The position numbers and the translations under genes were made by a program. This document shows, one piece after another, positions 52,114 to 60,416 of a stretch of 64,000 nt of DNA (the stretch's first letter is position 1; each line of letters begins with the position of its first letter). Location of the stretch: the NCBI RefSeq assembly GCF_003369835.1, contig NZ_QPMJ01000002.1:186001-250000 (forward strand). The letters are read 5' to 3'. The stretch is from Halorussus rarus (lineage in GTDB: Archaea; Halobacteriota; Halobacteria; Halobacteriales; Haladaptataceae). The notes beneath the pieces are model-generated. The model saw only the letters and a program-made list of their open reading frames with translations, was not told the origin of the DNA and did not search any database.

Positions 52114-55098
52114 ATGAGTTCGGAATCACGACGCGGGGAAAATCGAAGAGACGCGGCGCTGATGGCGGTACTGGTCGCGCTAGCGAGCGTGCTCGCGGGC
52201 GCGGGCGGCGCGGCCGCAGTCGCCGCCGAGGAGATAGGGACATCGGCGACAGACGCAACAGCTGCGCAGAACGGGGCGGACGTCACAGTTCCGCAGAACC
52301 GGGCGCAGGCCGGCGGCACGCTCTCGGGGACCATCGACCTCGCGAGCGCCGACACCGAGTTCGTCGGCGAGAGTTCGGAGGAAAAGGCCGGGTGGTCGCT
52401 GGCCAGCGTCGGCGACGTGAACGGCGACGGCCACGCCGACGTCCTGATCGGCGCGCCGTACAACGACGAGGGCGGCGACGACGCCGGCGCGGCGTTCCTG
52501 TTCTACGGGCCGGTCGACCGCGGCGACGTCGAACTCTCGGAGGCCGACGCGACCTTCGTCGGCGCCGCAGCGGGCGACAGAGCCGGCTACTCGGTCGCCG
52601 GCGGCGACCTGAACGGCGACGGCCACGCCGACCTCGTCGTCGGCGCGCCCGGCAACGACCGCGCCGCGACGGACGCCGGAGCCGCATACGTGATCTACGG
52701 CGGCGATTCGGTGACGGGAACGCACTCGCTCGCCGACGCCGACCTGGCGCTCGCGGGCGAGTCCGAGGAGGACAGGGCCGGCCTGTCTGTCGGCGTCGCG
52801 GCGAACCTGACGCGCGGCGACGGCGGCACGGTGCTGGTCGGCGCGCCCTACGAGGACGCCGGCGGCGACGACGCCGGCGCGGTCTACGCGGTCCTGGCCG
52901 CGGACGCGCCGACCGGGTGGGAGTCCCTCGACGACGCGAACGGGAAGTACCTCGGCGTGGAGGCGGGCGACAGAGCCGGCTGGTCGGTCGCCGACGCCGA
53001 GGACGCGAACGGCGACGGCTTCCACGAGATAGTCGCGGGCGCGCCGAGCGCCAACGCCAGCGCGCCGGACGCCGGCGCGGCCTACGTCGTCTCCGACGTG
53101 CTCTGGGCGGGCGACTCGGACCGCGACGGGGCGGGCACCGAGAGCCTCGCGGAAGCCGAGGCCCGACTCCTCGGCGAGGCGGCCGGCGACAGGGCCGGGT
53201 TCTCGGTCGCCACCGCGGGCGACGTGAACGACGACGGCCACGCAGACGTGCTGGTCGGCGCGCCGCGGAACGACGAGGCGGCCGAGAACGCGGGCGCGGC
53301 CTACGTCGTCCACGGCGAAGAGGGGCTGAGCGGCGACGTGAGCCTCGCGGACGCCGATTGGACGCTCCGAGGCGAAGCGGAGGACGACATGGCCGGGTGG
53401 GCGGTGTCCTCCGCCGGGTCCGGCGACGTCACCTGCGACGGCTACGCCGACGTCCTCGTCGGCGCGCCGTTCCACGACCCCGAGACCGGGAAGAACGCCG
53501 GTGCCGCCTACCTCGTCTACGGCGGGACCGGGGACCGGGACGCCAGCCTCGCGGACGCCGAAGCGACGCTGATCGGGGAGGAGAAGGGCGACCGCGCCGG
53601 TCGCGCGGTGTCGGACCTCGGCGACGCGACCGGCGACGGCCGCGAGGACGTCATGGTCGGCGCGCCGTACAACGACGACGGCGGCGAGGACGCGGGCGCG
53701 GCCTACCTCGTCCGCGGGAAGTGCCCCGTCGACGACGCGGAGACCACGACGACCACGACCACCGAGAAGGACGCCGAGGAACCGCTCCGCCCCGGGTTCG
53801 ACTTCGACTGCGAGCGGGTCGCGGTCTGGGCCCACGACTACGACGCGGTGAAACTGACGTTCGCCGACGGGAGCGCCCAGAAGTTCACCGGCGACTACGA
53901 GGGGCGCCACACCTTCCAGGGGGTCGACGAGCACGACGACAAGGTCGTGAAGAAGGTCTACGTCTACCGGGGCGACGAGAAGGTCCACGAGGTGAATCCG
54001 CACTACGAGGACTGCATCGAGACGACGACGACCGAGGAGACGACCACCACGACCACCAAGGAGACCGAGACGACCACCGAAGAGACGACCACGACTACGA
54101 CGAAGAAGACGCCCACGACGACCACCGAGAAAACGACGACCGAGACCCCGACGACAACTACCACGGAGGAGACGACGACCACGACGACCGAAACTACGAC
54201 CACTACCAGCACGACGAAGGACACGACTACGACGACCACCACGACCGAGACGACAACCGAAGAAACGACGACCGAGGAGACGACCACGACAACGACTGAA
54301 GACACGACGACTACGACCGAGACCACGACAACCACCACGACTACGCCAACTGAGACGACGACAACGAAGGACACCACAACGACGACCACTACTACCACAG
54401 AAGAGACCACCACTACGACGACGACCACCACAACCACCACAACGACGACGGAGACGACTACGACGACCGAGAAGACTACTACTACGACCGAGGAGACGAC
54501 CACGACCACTACGACAACGGAGACAACAACCACGACAACGACAACTACCACGACCACTACCACAACAGAGACGACGACCACGACCACCACAACCACAACT
54601 ACGACCACCACGACTCAGGACGATCGCGGCGCGATCAGCTTCATTGCGTTCTGCGTCGAGGGCGGGGAGCAACAGGGCAACGACCCCTGTCCGGACGGCG
54701 AGAGCCTGCTGGTCAAGTTCAATTGGAACGGCAACGCCTTCGTCCCCGAGGGCGGCGACTCCGAGGGCGTGACGGTGACCGTGACCGAGTTCAAGGACGG
54801 CGACCCGAGCGAGCCGGTCGAGGCGACCTGGACCTCCCAGCAGGAGATCTCCACGGTCGTCGTCAAGTCGAGCACTGACGAATGCGAGTACCCCGGCGGG
54901 AACGGCGGCATCGTCGAGTCCTGCGGCCCGCCGCCCGGCCAGCAGTCCCAGGGCGACCCGACCGGCGTCGCCTTCGTCGGCGTCGCGGGCGCGGCAATCG
55001 CGCTGGCGCACCGCCGCGAGAGCCGGCAGCGGCGCGAGGAGTACGAGGCCCACGAGCAGGGCGGGCGGACCGAGTCGAGCGAGAACCGCGAGGAGTAG
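52114..55098 (+). CDS. FG-GAP beta-propeller surface protein on a threonine-rich stalk, C-terminal membrane anchor
   Basis: A 994-residue exported protein. A signal-like helix (about 17-37) leads to seven FG-GAP repeats (about 60-530), each with a calcium-type DVNGDGHADVLIGAP core and AGAAYVVYG strand; repeat 3 is degenerate. Seven repeats fit one closed integrin-type propeller. A small domain with two Cys follows a first Thr run, then a stalk of about 200 residues that is nearly all Thr with scattered Glu/Lys/Pro, a target for O-glycosylation. A four-Cys domain (AFCVEGGEQQG, ECEYPGG) and a last hydrophobic helix with a basic end (PTGVAFVGVAGAAIALAHRR) anchor it. Likely an adhesin or cell-surface receptor. 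Confidence 0.88.
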   Translation: MSSESRRGENRRDAALMAVLVALASVLAGAGGAAAVAAEEIGTSATDATAAQNGADVTVPQNRAQAGGTLSGTIDLASADTEFVGESSEEKAGWSLASVGDVNGDGHADVLIGAPYNDEGGDDAGAAFLFYGPVDRGDVELSEADATFVGAAAGDRAGYSVAGGDLNGDGHADLVVGAPGNDRAATDAGAAYVIYGGDSVTGTHSLADADLALAGESEEDRAGLSVGVAANLTRGDGGTVLVGAPYEDAGGDDAGAVYAVLAADAPTGWESLDDANGKYLGVEAGDRAGWSVADAEDANGDGFHEIVAGAPSANASAPDAGAAYVVSDVLWAGDSDRDGAGTESLAEAEARLLGEAAGDRAGFSVATAGDVNDDGHADVLVGAPRNDEAAENAGAAYVVHGEEGLSGDVSLADADWTLRGEAEDDMAGWAVSSAGSGDVTCDGYADVLVGAPFHDPETGKNAGAAYLVYGGTGDRDASLADAEATLIGEEKGDRAGRAVSDLGDATGDGREDVMVGAPYNDDGGEDAGAAYLVRGKCPVDDAETTTTTTTEKDAEEPLRPGFDFDCERVAVWAHDYDAVKLTFADGSAQKFTGDYEGRHTFQGVDEHDDKVVKKVYVYRGDEKVHEVNPHYEDCIETTTTEETTTTTTKETETTTEETTTTTTKKTPTTTTEKTTTETPTTTTTEETTTTTTETTTTTSTTKDTTTTTTTTETTTEETTTEETTTTTTEDTTTTTETTTTTTTTPTETTTTKDTTTTTTTTTEETTTTTTTTTTTTTTTETTTTTEKTTTTTEETTTTTTTTETTTTTTTTTTTTTTTETTTTTTTTTTTTTTTQDDRGAISFIAFCVEGGEQQGNDPCPDGESLLVKFNWNGNAFVPEGGDSEGVTVTVTEFKDGDPSEPVEATWTSQQEISTVVVKSSTDECEYPGGNGGIVESCGPPPGQQSQGDPTGVAFVGVAGAAIALAHRRESRQRREEYEAHEQGGRTESSENREE
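54019..54615 (+). repeat. Threonine-codon microsatellite-like tract coding the stalk
   Basis: About 600 bases made almost wholly of ACN codons with interspersed GAG, GAA, AAG and CCG. The synonymous Thr codons are mixed (ACG, ACC, ACT, ACA), which will limit slippage; the length could nevertheless vary between strains. The antisense frame gives a Val-only shadow that is not a gene. Confidence 0.8.
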
Positions 55099-55106
55099 CC
55101 CGACGC

Positions 55107-55907
55107 TCAGAGGTAGTCGTCCAATTTCTCGGCGCTGAGTGCCAGATAATCGAAGTCGAAGGTGTACACCTCGACCGAGACCGTCCCGGTCCAGCCCTCG
55201 CGGAGGGGTGCCAGCGCGGTCTCGAAGTCCAGCGTCCCCGACCCCGTGGGGACGTGTTCGTCGGCGGCCTCGCGGGCGTCGTTGACGTGGACGTGCGAGA
55301 CGCGGTCGCCCCGATTTTCCAGGAAGTCCGCGGTGGCCTCGGCGTCCAGCCCGTCGACGCGGGCGTGGCCGGTGTCGAGGGTCGCGGCGGCCTCGGTCTC
55401 TTCGAACACGCGGTCGAGGTGGTGGATCGTGAACGGGACGCCCGGCAGGTTCTCGACGCAGATCTCGATCCCGCGGTCGGCCGCGAACCGGTCGAGGATT
55501 CTGATCGAGTCGAGCAGGTGGGGCGCGATCTCCTCCAGGTCCCACTCGGGCGGGCCGGCGCTGGTGCCGGCGTGGAGCACTGCCTTCTCGGCGCCCATGT
55601 CGGCGGCGACCTCGATGCAGGCGCGCTGCTCGGCCAGCGCGCCCTCCCGGACCGGGTTCCGGGGCGACCCGATCTCGATGCCGACGAACGGGAGGTGGAC
55701 CAGCAGGTCCAGTCCCTCCTCGGCCGCCGCCGACGCGACCGCGTTCGGGTCGAGGCGGGTGCGCTCGGTCGCACCGTCCATGTAGAGCTCCGCGAAGTCG
55801 AACCCGACGTCGGCCGCCTGCCCGAGCGCGTCCTCCCACGGCACCGCCCCGGTGTGAGTCTGGGTGACGTACCCCCGGCGGACGCCGTCGTCGGTCCCGT
55901 CGCTCAC
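55107..55907 (-). CDS. Sugar phosphate isomerase/epimerase-like TIM-barrel protein
   Basis: A 266-residue xylose-isomerase-like barrel (AP endonuclease 2 superfamily). GYVTQTHTGAVPWEDALGQA, LHAGTSAGPPEWDLEEIAPH, RGIEICVENLPG and LDTGHARVDGLDA place the usual Glu, Asp and His metal ligands at strand ends, closing with VSHVHVNDARE. A GTG start (55907) overlaps the NTase-HAD stop by four bases (GTGA), so it is coupled to that gene. Epimerase or isomerase activity on a sugar or polyol is likely; the substrate is not known. Confidence 0.85.
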   Translation of the reverse strand: MSDGTDDGVRRGYVTQTHTGAVPWEDALGQAADVGFDFAELYMDGATERTRLDPNAVASAAAEEGLDLLVHLPFVGIEIGSPRNPVREGALAEQRACIEVAADMGAEKAVLHAGTSAGPPEWDLEEIAPHLLDSIRILDRFAADRGIEICVENLPGVPFTIHHLDRVFEETEAAATLDTGHARVDGLDAEATADFLENRGDRVSHVHVNDAREAADEHVPTGSGTLDFETALAPLREGWTGTVSVEVYTFDFDYLALSAEKLDDYL

Positions 55908-57496
55908 CTCGGGTCGCCTCCCCGCACCGGGCGCGCCGCCGCGCCGTCTTCGGCCGACGTGGCCGCGTCGACGAACCGCGTGAGGGCGCCGGCCGACGGG
56001 GCGACCAGCGACGGCTCGACGTCGCTGAGTTCGACCTCGGTCCGGGTCGCGTCGCCGGTCAGCACGCAGACCGACTCGCAGCCGACGTTCTCGGCGAGCG
56101 CGACGTCGGTCTCCAGTCGGTCGCCGACGACCGCGACGTCCGTCGGGGCGTACCCCTCCTCGTCGAGGACGTGGTCGATCATCTCGGCGTTGGGCTTGCC
56201 GAAGACGCGGGCGGGCGACCGGTCGGTCGCCCGCTCTATCATCGCGGCGATGGAGCCGGCGTCGGGAACGAACCCCTCGGCCGTCGGGCAGACGGTGTCC
56301 GGATGGGCCAGCAGGAATGTGGCGCCGTCGCGGACCGCGAGGGTCGCCTTCCGGGCCTTCTCGTAGGAGAGCTCCGTGTCGAATCCCACGACGACGTACT
56401 CGGGCGCGTCGGCGCCCGAGCCGGGGTCATCGACGACCGGGACCTCGCGGTCGGCCAGCGCCTCGCGCATCGTCTCCGTGCCGAGAACGTACGTCTCGCC
56501 GGCGTCGGCCGACCGGAGGTACTCCAGCACGCCGTCGGTCGAGAGCAGCACGTCCTCGGGCAGCGCCGAGACGCCGAGGTCCGAGAGCCGCTCGGCGTAG
56601 TCGTCCTTCCACTTCGAGGAGTTGTTGGTCAGGAAGTAGACGTCGACGTCCGCGGCCCGCAGCGCCTCGACGAGCCGGTCGGCGCCCTCGACGAGCTCGT
56701 CGTCGAGGTAGATGGTCCCGTCGAGGTCGAAGAAGATCGCCTCCTTGGTCGCGAGGTTCGAGAGCGCGCCGAACCGGAGGTCCGCCTCCGCGAGGTCGTC
56801 GGGGTCGTCGACCTCGAGCCAGTCGTACGAGCCGACCTCGACCGGCTCGACGTCGTGGGTCCGGTTCCGGACGACCTCGTCGATGGCGAGTTCGGTCCAC
56901 TCGCCGTACTCCTCGTCGCGCTCGATGGTCCGGGTGATCTCGGCGAACAGCTTGCTCGAGAACGCCTCGGAGAACCGGTAGACGTCGTTGGAGATGCCGT
57001 GCGCCACGTCGGGGGGCACGTCCTTGGCGATGTGGCTCACGTGGCCGTCCTCGTCGACGGTGATCTTCATCGCCTCCTCGGAGTAGGTGTCGGGGTCGCA
57101 CGCCACCGCGCTGTCGGCGTCGGCCGCCACGAGGTCGGCCAGCAGCCCGGGCTCGAAGACGGCGTCGCCGTTGCTCAGGACGAACGGCTCGCCCGCGACG
57201 GCCTCGCGGGTGCGGTACAGCGAGTACATGTTGTCCGTGTTCGCGTACACCTCGCTCTCGACGACCGACACGTCCAGGCCGGGGTGGGCGTCCGCGACCT
57301 CGTCGCAGAGCGCCCGGACGTCGTCCGCGAGGTAGCCGGCGACGACGGTCACGTCCGTCACGCCGGCCTCGGCGTAGGCCCGGAGCTGGCGCGCGAGCAC
57401 GGGCGTCCCGCCGATGGAGACGCAGCTTTTCGGTTCGTGGAGCGTGAGAGGGCGTAGACGAGACCCGATGCCGGCAGCTAAGATGACTCCTTTCAT
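55904..57496 (-). CDS. Fused nucleotidyltransferase (phosphocholine-cytidylyltransferase-like) and HAD-IIA phosphatase
   Basis: A 530-residue fusion from ATG 57496. Residues 1-245 are a NTP-transferase: GVILAAGIGSRLRPLTLHEP, the product-binding LSNGDAVF and a NTDNMYSLYRTRE stretch like the LicC-type cytidylyltransferases. Residues 250-525 are a HAD of subclass IIA: IFFDLDGTIYLDDE (nucleophile and general acid Asp), YFLTNNSSK, GKPNAEMIDHVL and VVGDRLETDVALA. HAD-IIA includes glycerol-phosphate and phosphoglycolate phosphatases. The combination could convert an alcohol phosphate to CDP-alcohol. It is in the same cluster as GDPD and the TagF-like transferase. Confidence 0.88.
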   Translation of the reverse strand: MKGVILAAGIGSRLRPLTLHEPKSCVSIGGTPVLARQLRAYAEAGVTDVTVVAGYLADDVRALCDEVADAHPGLDVSVVESEVYANTDNMYSLYRTREAVAGEPFVLSNGDAVFEPGLLADLVAADADSAVACDPDTYSEEAMKITVDEDGHVSHIAKDVPPDVAHGISNDVYRFSEAFSSKLFAEITRTIERDEEYGEWTELAIDEVVRNRTHDVEPVEVGSYDWLEVDDPDDLAEADLRFGALSNLATKEAIFFDLDGTIYLDDELVEGADRLVEALRAADVDVYFLTNNSSKWKDDYAERLSDLGVSALPEDVLLSTDGVLEYLRSADAGETYVLGTETMREALADREVPVVDDPGSGADAPEYVVVGFDTELSYEKARKATLAVRDGATFLLAHPDTVCPTAEGFVPDAGSIAAMIERATDRSPARVFGKPNAEMIDHVLDEEGYAPTDVAVVGDRLETDVALAENVGCESVCVLTGDATRTEVELSDVEPSLVAPSAGALTRFVDAATSAEDGAAARPVRGGDPR

Positions 57497-57631
57497 AGCA
57501 ACACTGCACCATACCAGCACGTAGACGTCAATAACCTTGATGGCCTCAATATATCCGCTTCACGAGTGAAATAAAACAGGTAAGCGAAGAGGCAGAACGG
57601 CCACAGCTCGAAACAGCCGATGCGGCCGACC

Positions 57632-58549
57632 TCAGGGCTCGGAGTCGGCGTCGGCGACCGCGCCGGCGTCGGACGTGTCGCCGAACTGGAGGACGCCGGG
57701 GTAGTCGGCGATGACGCCGTCGACGCCGGCTCGCCGGAGCTGGTCGGCCTCGTACCACCGGTCGACGGTCCAGGCGTTGACCGCCCGGCCCTCCTCGTGG
57801 GCGGCCGCCACGATGTCGATGTCCTCGTAGGGGCCGAGCGAGCCGTACTCCGCGTTGAACAGCGGCGTCCCCGCGATCATGTTCCACGGCGGGTGGACCG
57901 CCTCGGCGTCGTACCGCCGCGCGACCTCCATCCCGTCGGCGATGGAGTCGGCCAACACGACCGCCACCGGAACGGAGGGGTCGACCTCGCGGACCGCCGC
58001 CAGGGCGCCCTCCGCGAACGACGAGACCAGCACGTCGTGGTCGTACGCCGCGAGCGCGTCGAGGACGTCCGCTGCGAACTCGCGCCAGAGGTCGGTCTGC
58101 TCGTCGCGGTCCTCGGGGGGAAGGTTCTCGCGCGGTCGAATCTCGGCCGAGCCCGGGTTCTTGAACTCGACGTTGACGCCGACCGCCGGGGGAAGCGCGT
58201 CGAGGACGTCCGCCAGGGTCGGAACCGGCTCGCCGGTGCCCAGGACCTCGAGGTCCGCGAGGGTCTCGTACGGCGTCTCCCACACCTTCCGGTCGGCGAG
58301 GTCGTCGGGGGCGTCGGTGAGTCGGCCGAGGTCGTAGTCGTGGAACGCGACGATCTCGCCGTCGGCGGTCGGCATCACGTCCACCTCGACCATCTCGGGC
58401 GGGCCGCCGAGCGCCGAGGTCGCCGTCGCCTGTTCGACCGCGGCCACCGTGTTCTCGGGGTAGACGCCCGCGAATCCGCGGTGCGCGATGAGCGATACGT
58501 CGGTGCTGTCGGTCGTCGCCTGCCGGGTCGTTGCGCTCGTTCGTTCCAT
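57632..58549 (-). CDS. Glycerophosphodiester phosphodiesterase
   Basis: A 305-residue GDPD-family enzyme. IAHRGFAGVYPENT (about 21-34) holds the catalytic HR..EN set, EVDVMPTADGEIVAFHDYDL (about 54-73) the metal Glu/Asp and second His, and VNVEFKNPG the next Glu. It ends in a VDGVIADYPG turn. It hydrolyses glycerophosphodiesters to glycerol phosphate and an alcohol. No signal peptide is present, so it is cytoplasmic. It lies between the NTase-HAD and TagF-like genes, on the same strand, with 135 and 161 bases between. Confidence 0.92.
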   Translation of the reverse strand: MERTSATTRQATTDSTDVSLIAHRGFAGVYPENTVAAVEQATATSALGGPPEMVEVDVMPTADGEIVAFHDYDLGRLTDAPDDLADRKVWETPYETLADLEVLGTGEPVPTLADVLDALPPAVGVNVEFKNPGSAEIRPRENLPPEDRDEQTDLWREFAADVLDALAAYDHDVLVSSFAEGALAAVREVDPSVPVAVVLADSIADGMEVARRYDAEAVHPPWNMIAGTPLFNAEYGSLGPYEDIDIVAAAHEEGRAVNAWTVDRWYEADQLRRAGVDGVIADYPGVLQFGDTSDAGAVADADSEP

Positions 58550-58710
58550 AGTGTGCGGTGGCGCTTCCGGGGACCGGAGGAAGCACCGCTGCCACCCTTG
58601 GCCGGGGGTTTCGACCTGCCGGACTTCAACTTTTCTCTCTGAATATACATACCGGTACGGAACGGCATAGAGACGACAGACGTCGCCCGAAACTACGTAG
58701 TCGACCGCCC

Positions 58711-60114
58711 TCACCGACTTTCGGCGTTCCGGACCGCGAGGCGCCGCCGGACGAGTCGGGCCACCGCCGCCGACCGCGAGGTCGGGGGCGCGCAGCCGGT
58801 CGAACGACCGGAATCTGTGGTTGCCTTGCCCTCCGGAGATTTCGTTCCTCCCACGGTCGCCGGGTCGGCCCCGAGGAGTCGCTCGCGAACCGCCGCGCGA
58901 CGGTCGGCGTCGGGGTCGTCGGTCGGGTCGAGCGCCCGGTCGAGGCCCGCCAGCAGGCCGTCGAACGTCCGGGCGACCGGGCCCGGGGCGACCGACTCGT
59001 AGTCGAAGTAGAACCCGCGGCGGGCGCGGTACTCGTCGAGGTCGTAGGCGTGGAAGACGACCGGCCGGTCGAGCAGGAGGTAGTCGAAGTAGATCGACGA
59101 GTAGTCGGTGACCAGCGCGTCGGCGTGCCGGAGGAACGGGTAGACGTCGGCCCCTTCGGGTAATTGGACCACCTGCCGGAGGCCGTCCGGGAGGGCGACG
59201 GTGTCGCGGGGATGGGTCTTGACGACGAGCGTCGCGGCGCGCTCGGCGAGGAACGCGTCGAGGGCATCGAAATCGAGGCGGTCGGCGGGCGACTCGTCGG
59301 TCCACTCCCGGAACGTCGGGAGGTAGAAGACCAGCGACTGGTCCGTTGCGAGGGCGCGGATGCGCGCCAGCGCGCCGCCGTCGAGGCCGATCCCCTCGCC
59401 CGGAATCGGCCCGAAGAGCGCGTCGTTTCGCGGATACCCCGCGAGCACCATGCGGTGACGGTCGATGCGAAGCCCCGACGCGAAGGCGTCGGCCACGCCC
59501 GCGCCGGGAACGGTGAGGAGGTCGAACTCCCCCGCCATGTCGGCGTGGCCCGCCCGGACCGCCGCCGGGAGGTCCCGGAAGCCGGCGTCCCACGAGATGC
59601 GCTTGAGGGGGACGCCGTGCCAGAGCAGGACGGTGAACGCGCCCGCGGTGGCGGGCATCGCGAGGTCGCGGTGGCCCTGCGTCAGGAAGACGGCGCCCGC
59701 CCGGAGCGTGAGCAGGAGGCCGCGGGGCGAGCAGGAGCGGTACGCCTCGAAGCCCGCCGCCTGGAGGGTGCGCACGACGTCTGGGTCCTTCGAGAGCCAG
59801 ACCGGCCGGATTTCGGGATGGTCGGCAGCCACGTGGAGGAAGAGGTACTTGGCGTTGTCCGCGAACGCCGACCCGCCGCGCGCGCCGAAGACCCACAGCG
59901 AACTGTCGCGGTCGAACGGCACCGCTGCCGGGTCGATGCCCGACACCCGGTCGCGGACGGAGTCGGCGGCCGCGACTCCGCGGAACAAGCCCCACTGAGC
60001 GAGAAACGACCCGTGGCCCGCGAGCGACGACCCTTCGCTCGCGGCGGCCGCGAGCGCTCGGACCGCCGCGGAAGCGCGCTCGGTCGGTTCGGCGACGCGC
60101 CCGGTCAGGTCCAT
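58711..60114 (-). CDS. CDP-glycerol glycerophosphotransferase (TagB/TagF-like)
   Basis: A 467-residue GT-B-type polymerase/primase relative with every main family motif: WHGVPLKR (165-172), GYPRNDALF (226-234), YLPTFREW (264-271), KTHPRD (299-304), TDYSSIYFDY (336-345) and GFYFDYESVAPGPV (367-380). Such enzymes add glycerol phosphate (or ribitol phosphate) from CDP-glycerol to lipid-linked acceptors, as in bacterial teichoic acids. It has a short N-terminal region without obvious membrane helix, so attachment would be peripheral. ATG 60114 is chosen by the first Met before family-like sequence. The last 40 residues are basic and polar. Confidence 0.92.
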   Translation of the reverse strand: MDLTGRVAEPTERASAAVRALAAAASEGSSLAGHGSFLAQWGLFRGVAAADSVRDRVSGIDPAAVPFDRDSSLWVFGARGGSAFADNAKYLFLHVAADHPEIRPVWLSKDPDVVRTLQAAGFEAYRSCSPRGLLLTLRAGAVFLTQGHRDLAMPATAGAFTVLLWHGVPLKRISWDAGFRDLPAAVRAGHADMAGEFDLLTVPGAGVADAFASGLRIDRHRMVLAGYPRNDALFGPIPGEGIGLDGGALARIRALATDQSLVFYLPTFREWTDESPADRLDFDALDAFLAERAATLVVKTHPRDTVALPDGLRQVVQLPEGADVYPFLRHADALVTDYSSIYFDYLLLDRPVVFHAYDLDEYRARRGFYFDYESVAPGPVARTFDGLLAGLDRALDPTDDPDADRRAAVRERLLGADPATVGGTKSPEGKATTDSGRSTGCAPPTSRSAAVARLVRRRLAVRNAESR

Positions 60115-60252
60115 CGGTCCGTCTCTGCGGTCGGCGGCACTCGGAGAATCATCGTCCCCACGAACGAGACGCGCCGACAAAAAGGCCGTCCGGTGTGCGT
60201 CACGTCGTCCCGCGGGCCGCGTTCTGAGACGCGCGGGCGAACCGGCCCGCGG

Positions 60253-60353
60253 GTGACCGGGTACCGCGGTACCGAGTACCCGTCGGCGACCGAATATCGT
60301 GTTACCGAGCACCCCGCTGGCGACCGGGCATCGTGTCACCGAGTACCGCGAGA
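60253..60353. repeat. Three tandem copies of a 33-34-bp unit
   Basis: Units start at 60253, 60286 and 60320. Each opens with G(T/C)GACCG, has a central (A/T)CCG-type GTGT or GCGG, and contains ACCGAG(T/C)ACC. Copies 2 and 3 agree at most positions; copy 1 is more diverged. Possible regulatory site or a decayed expansion. Confidence 0.55.
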
Positions 60354-60385
60354 CGCGTTCTCGGTGGATTCGGGCTTTAGCAGGC

Positions 60386-60393
60386 CTTATAAC
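60386..60393 (+). promoter_or_regulatory. TATA box of the YchF-like GTPase gene
   Basis: CTTATAAC, 24-31 bases before ATG 60417: leaderless. Confidence 0.6.
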
Positions 60394-60416
60394 CGCAGAC
60401 CCGCCACACGGAGTCA

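Larger units (their letters stand above)
60115..60416. other. 302-bp gap holding a tandem repeat and the YchF-like gene promoter
   Basis: The TagF-like start (60114) and the GTPase start (60417) are divergent. Between 60253 and 60353 is a threefold 33-34-bp tandem repeat, followed by the TATA box CTTATAAC at 60386-60393 (24-31 bases before ATG 60417). Nothing else is recognised. Confidence 0.6.

Noticed and set aside
54003-54615. Possible CRISPR-like or minisatellite array
   Set aside because: It is a Thr-codon tract in frame with a surface protein; no spacer/repeat structure exists.
52180-55839. 1219-codon open frame on the minus strand, opposite the FG-GAP gene
   Set aside because: The translation is Arg/Gly/Ala-rich without domains, and the plus strand holds seven clear FG-GAP repeats. 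The Val-only stretch is just the complement of Thr codons.
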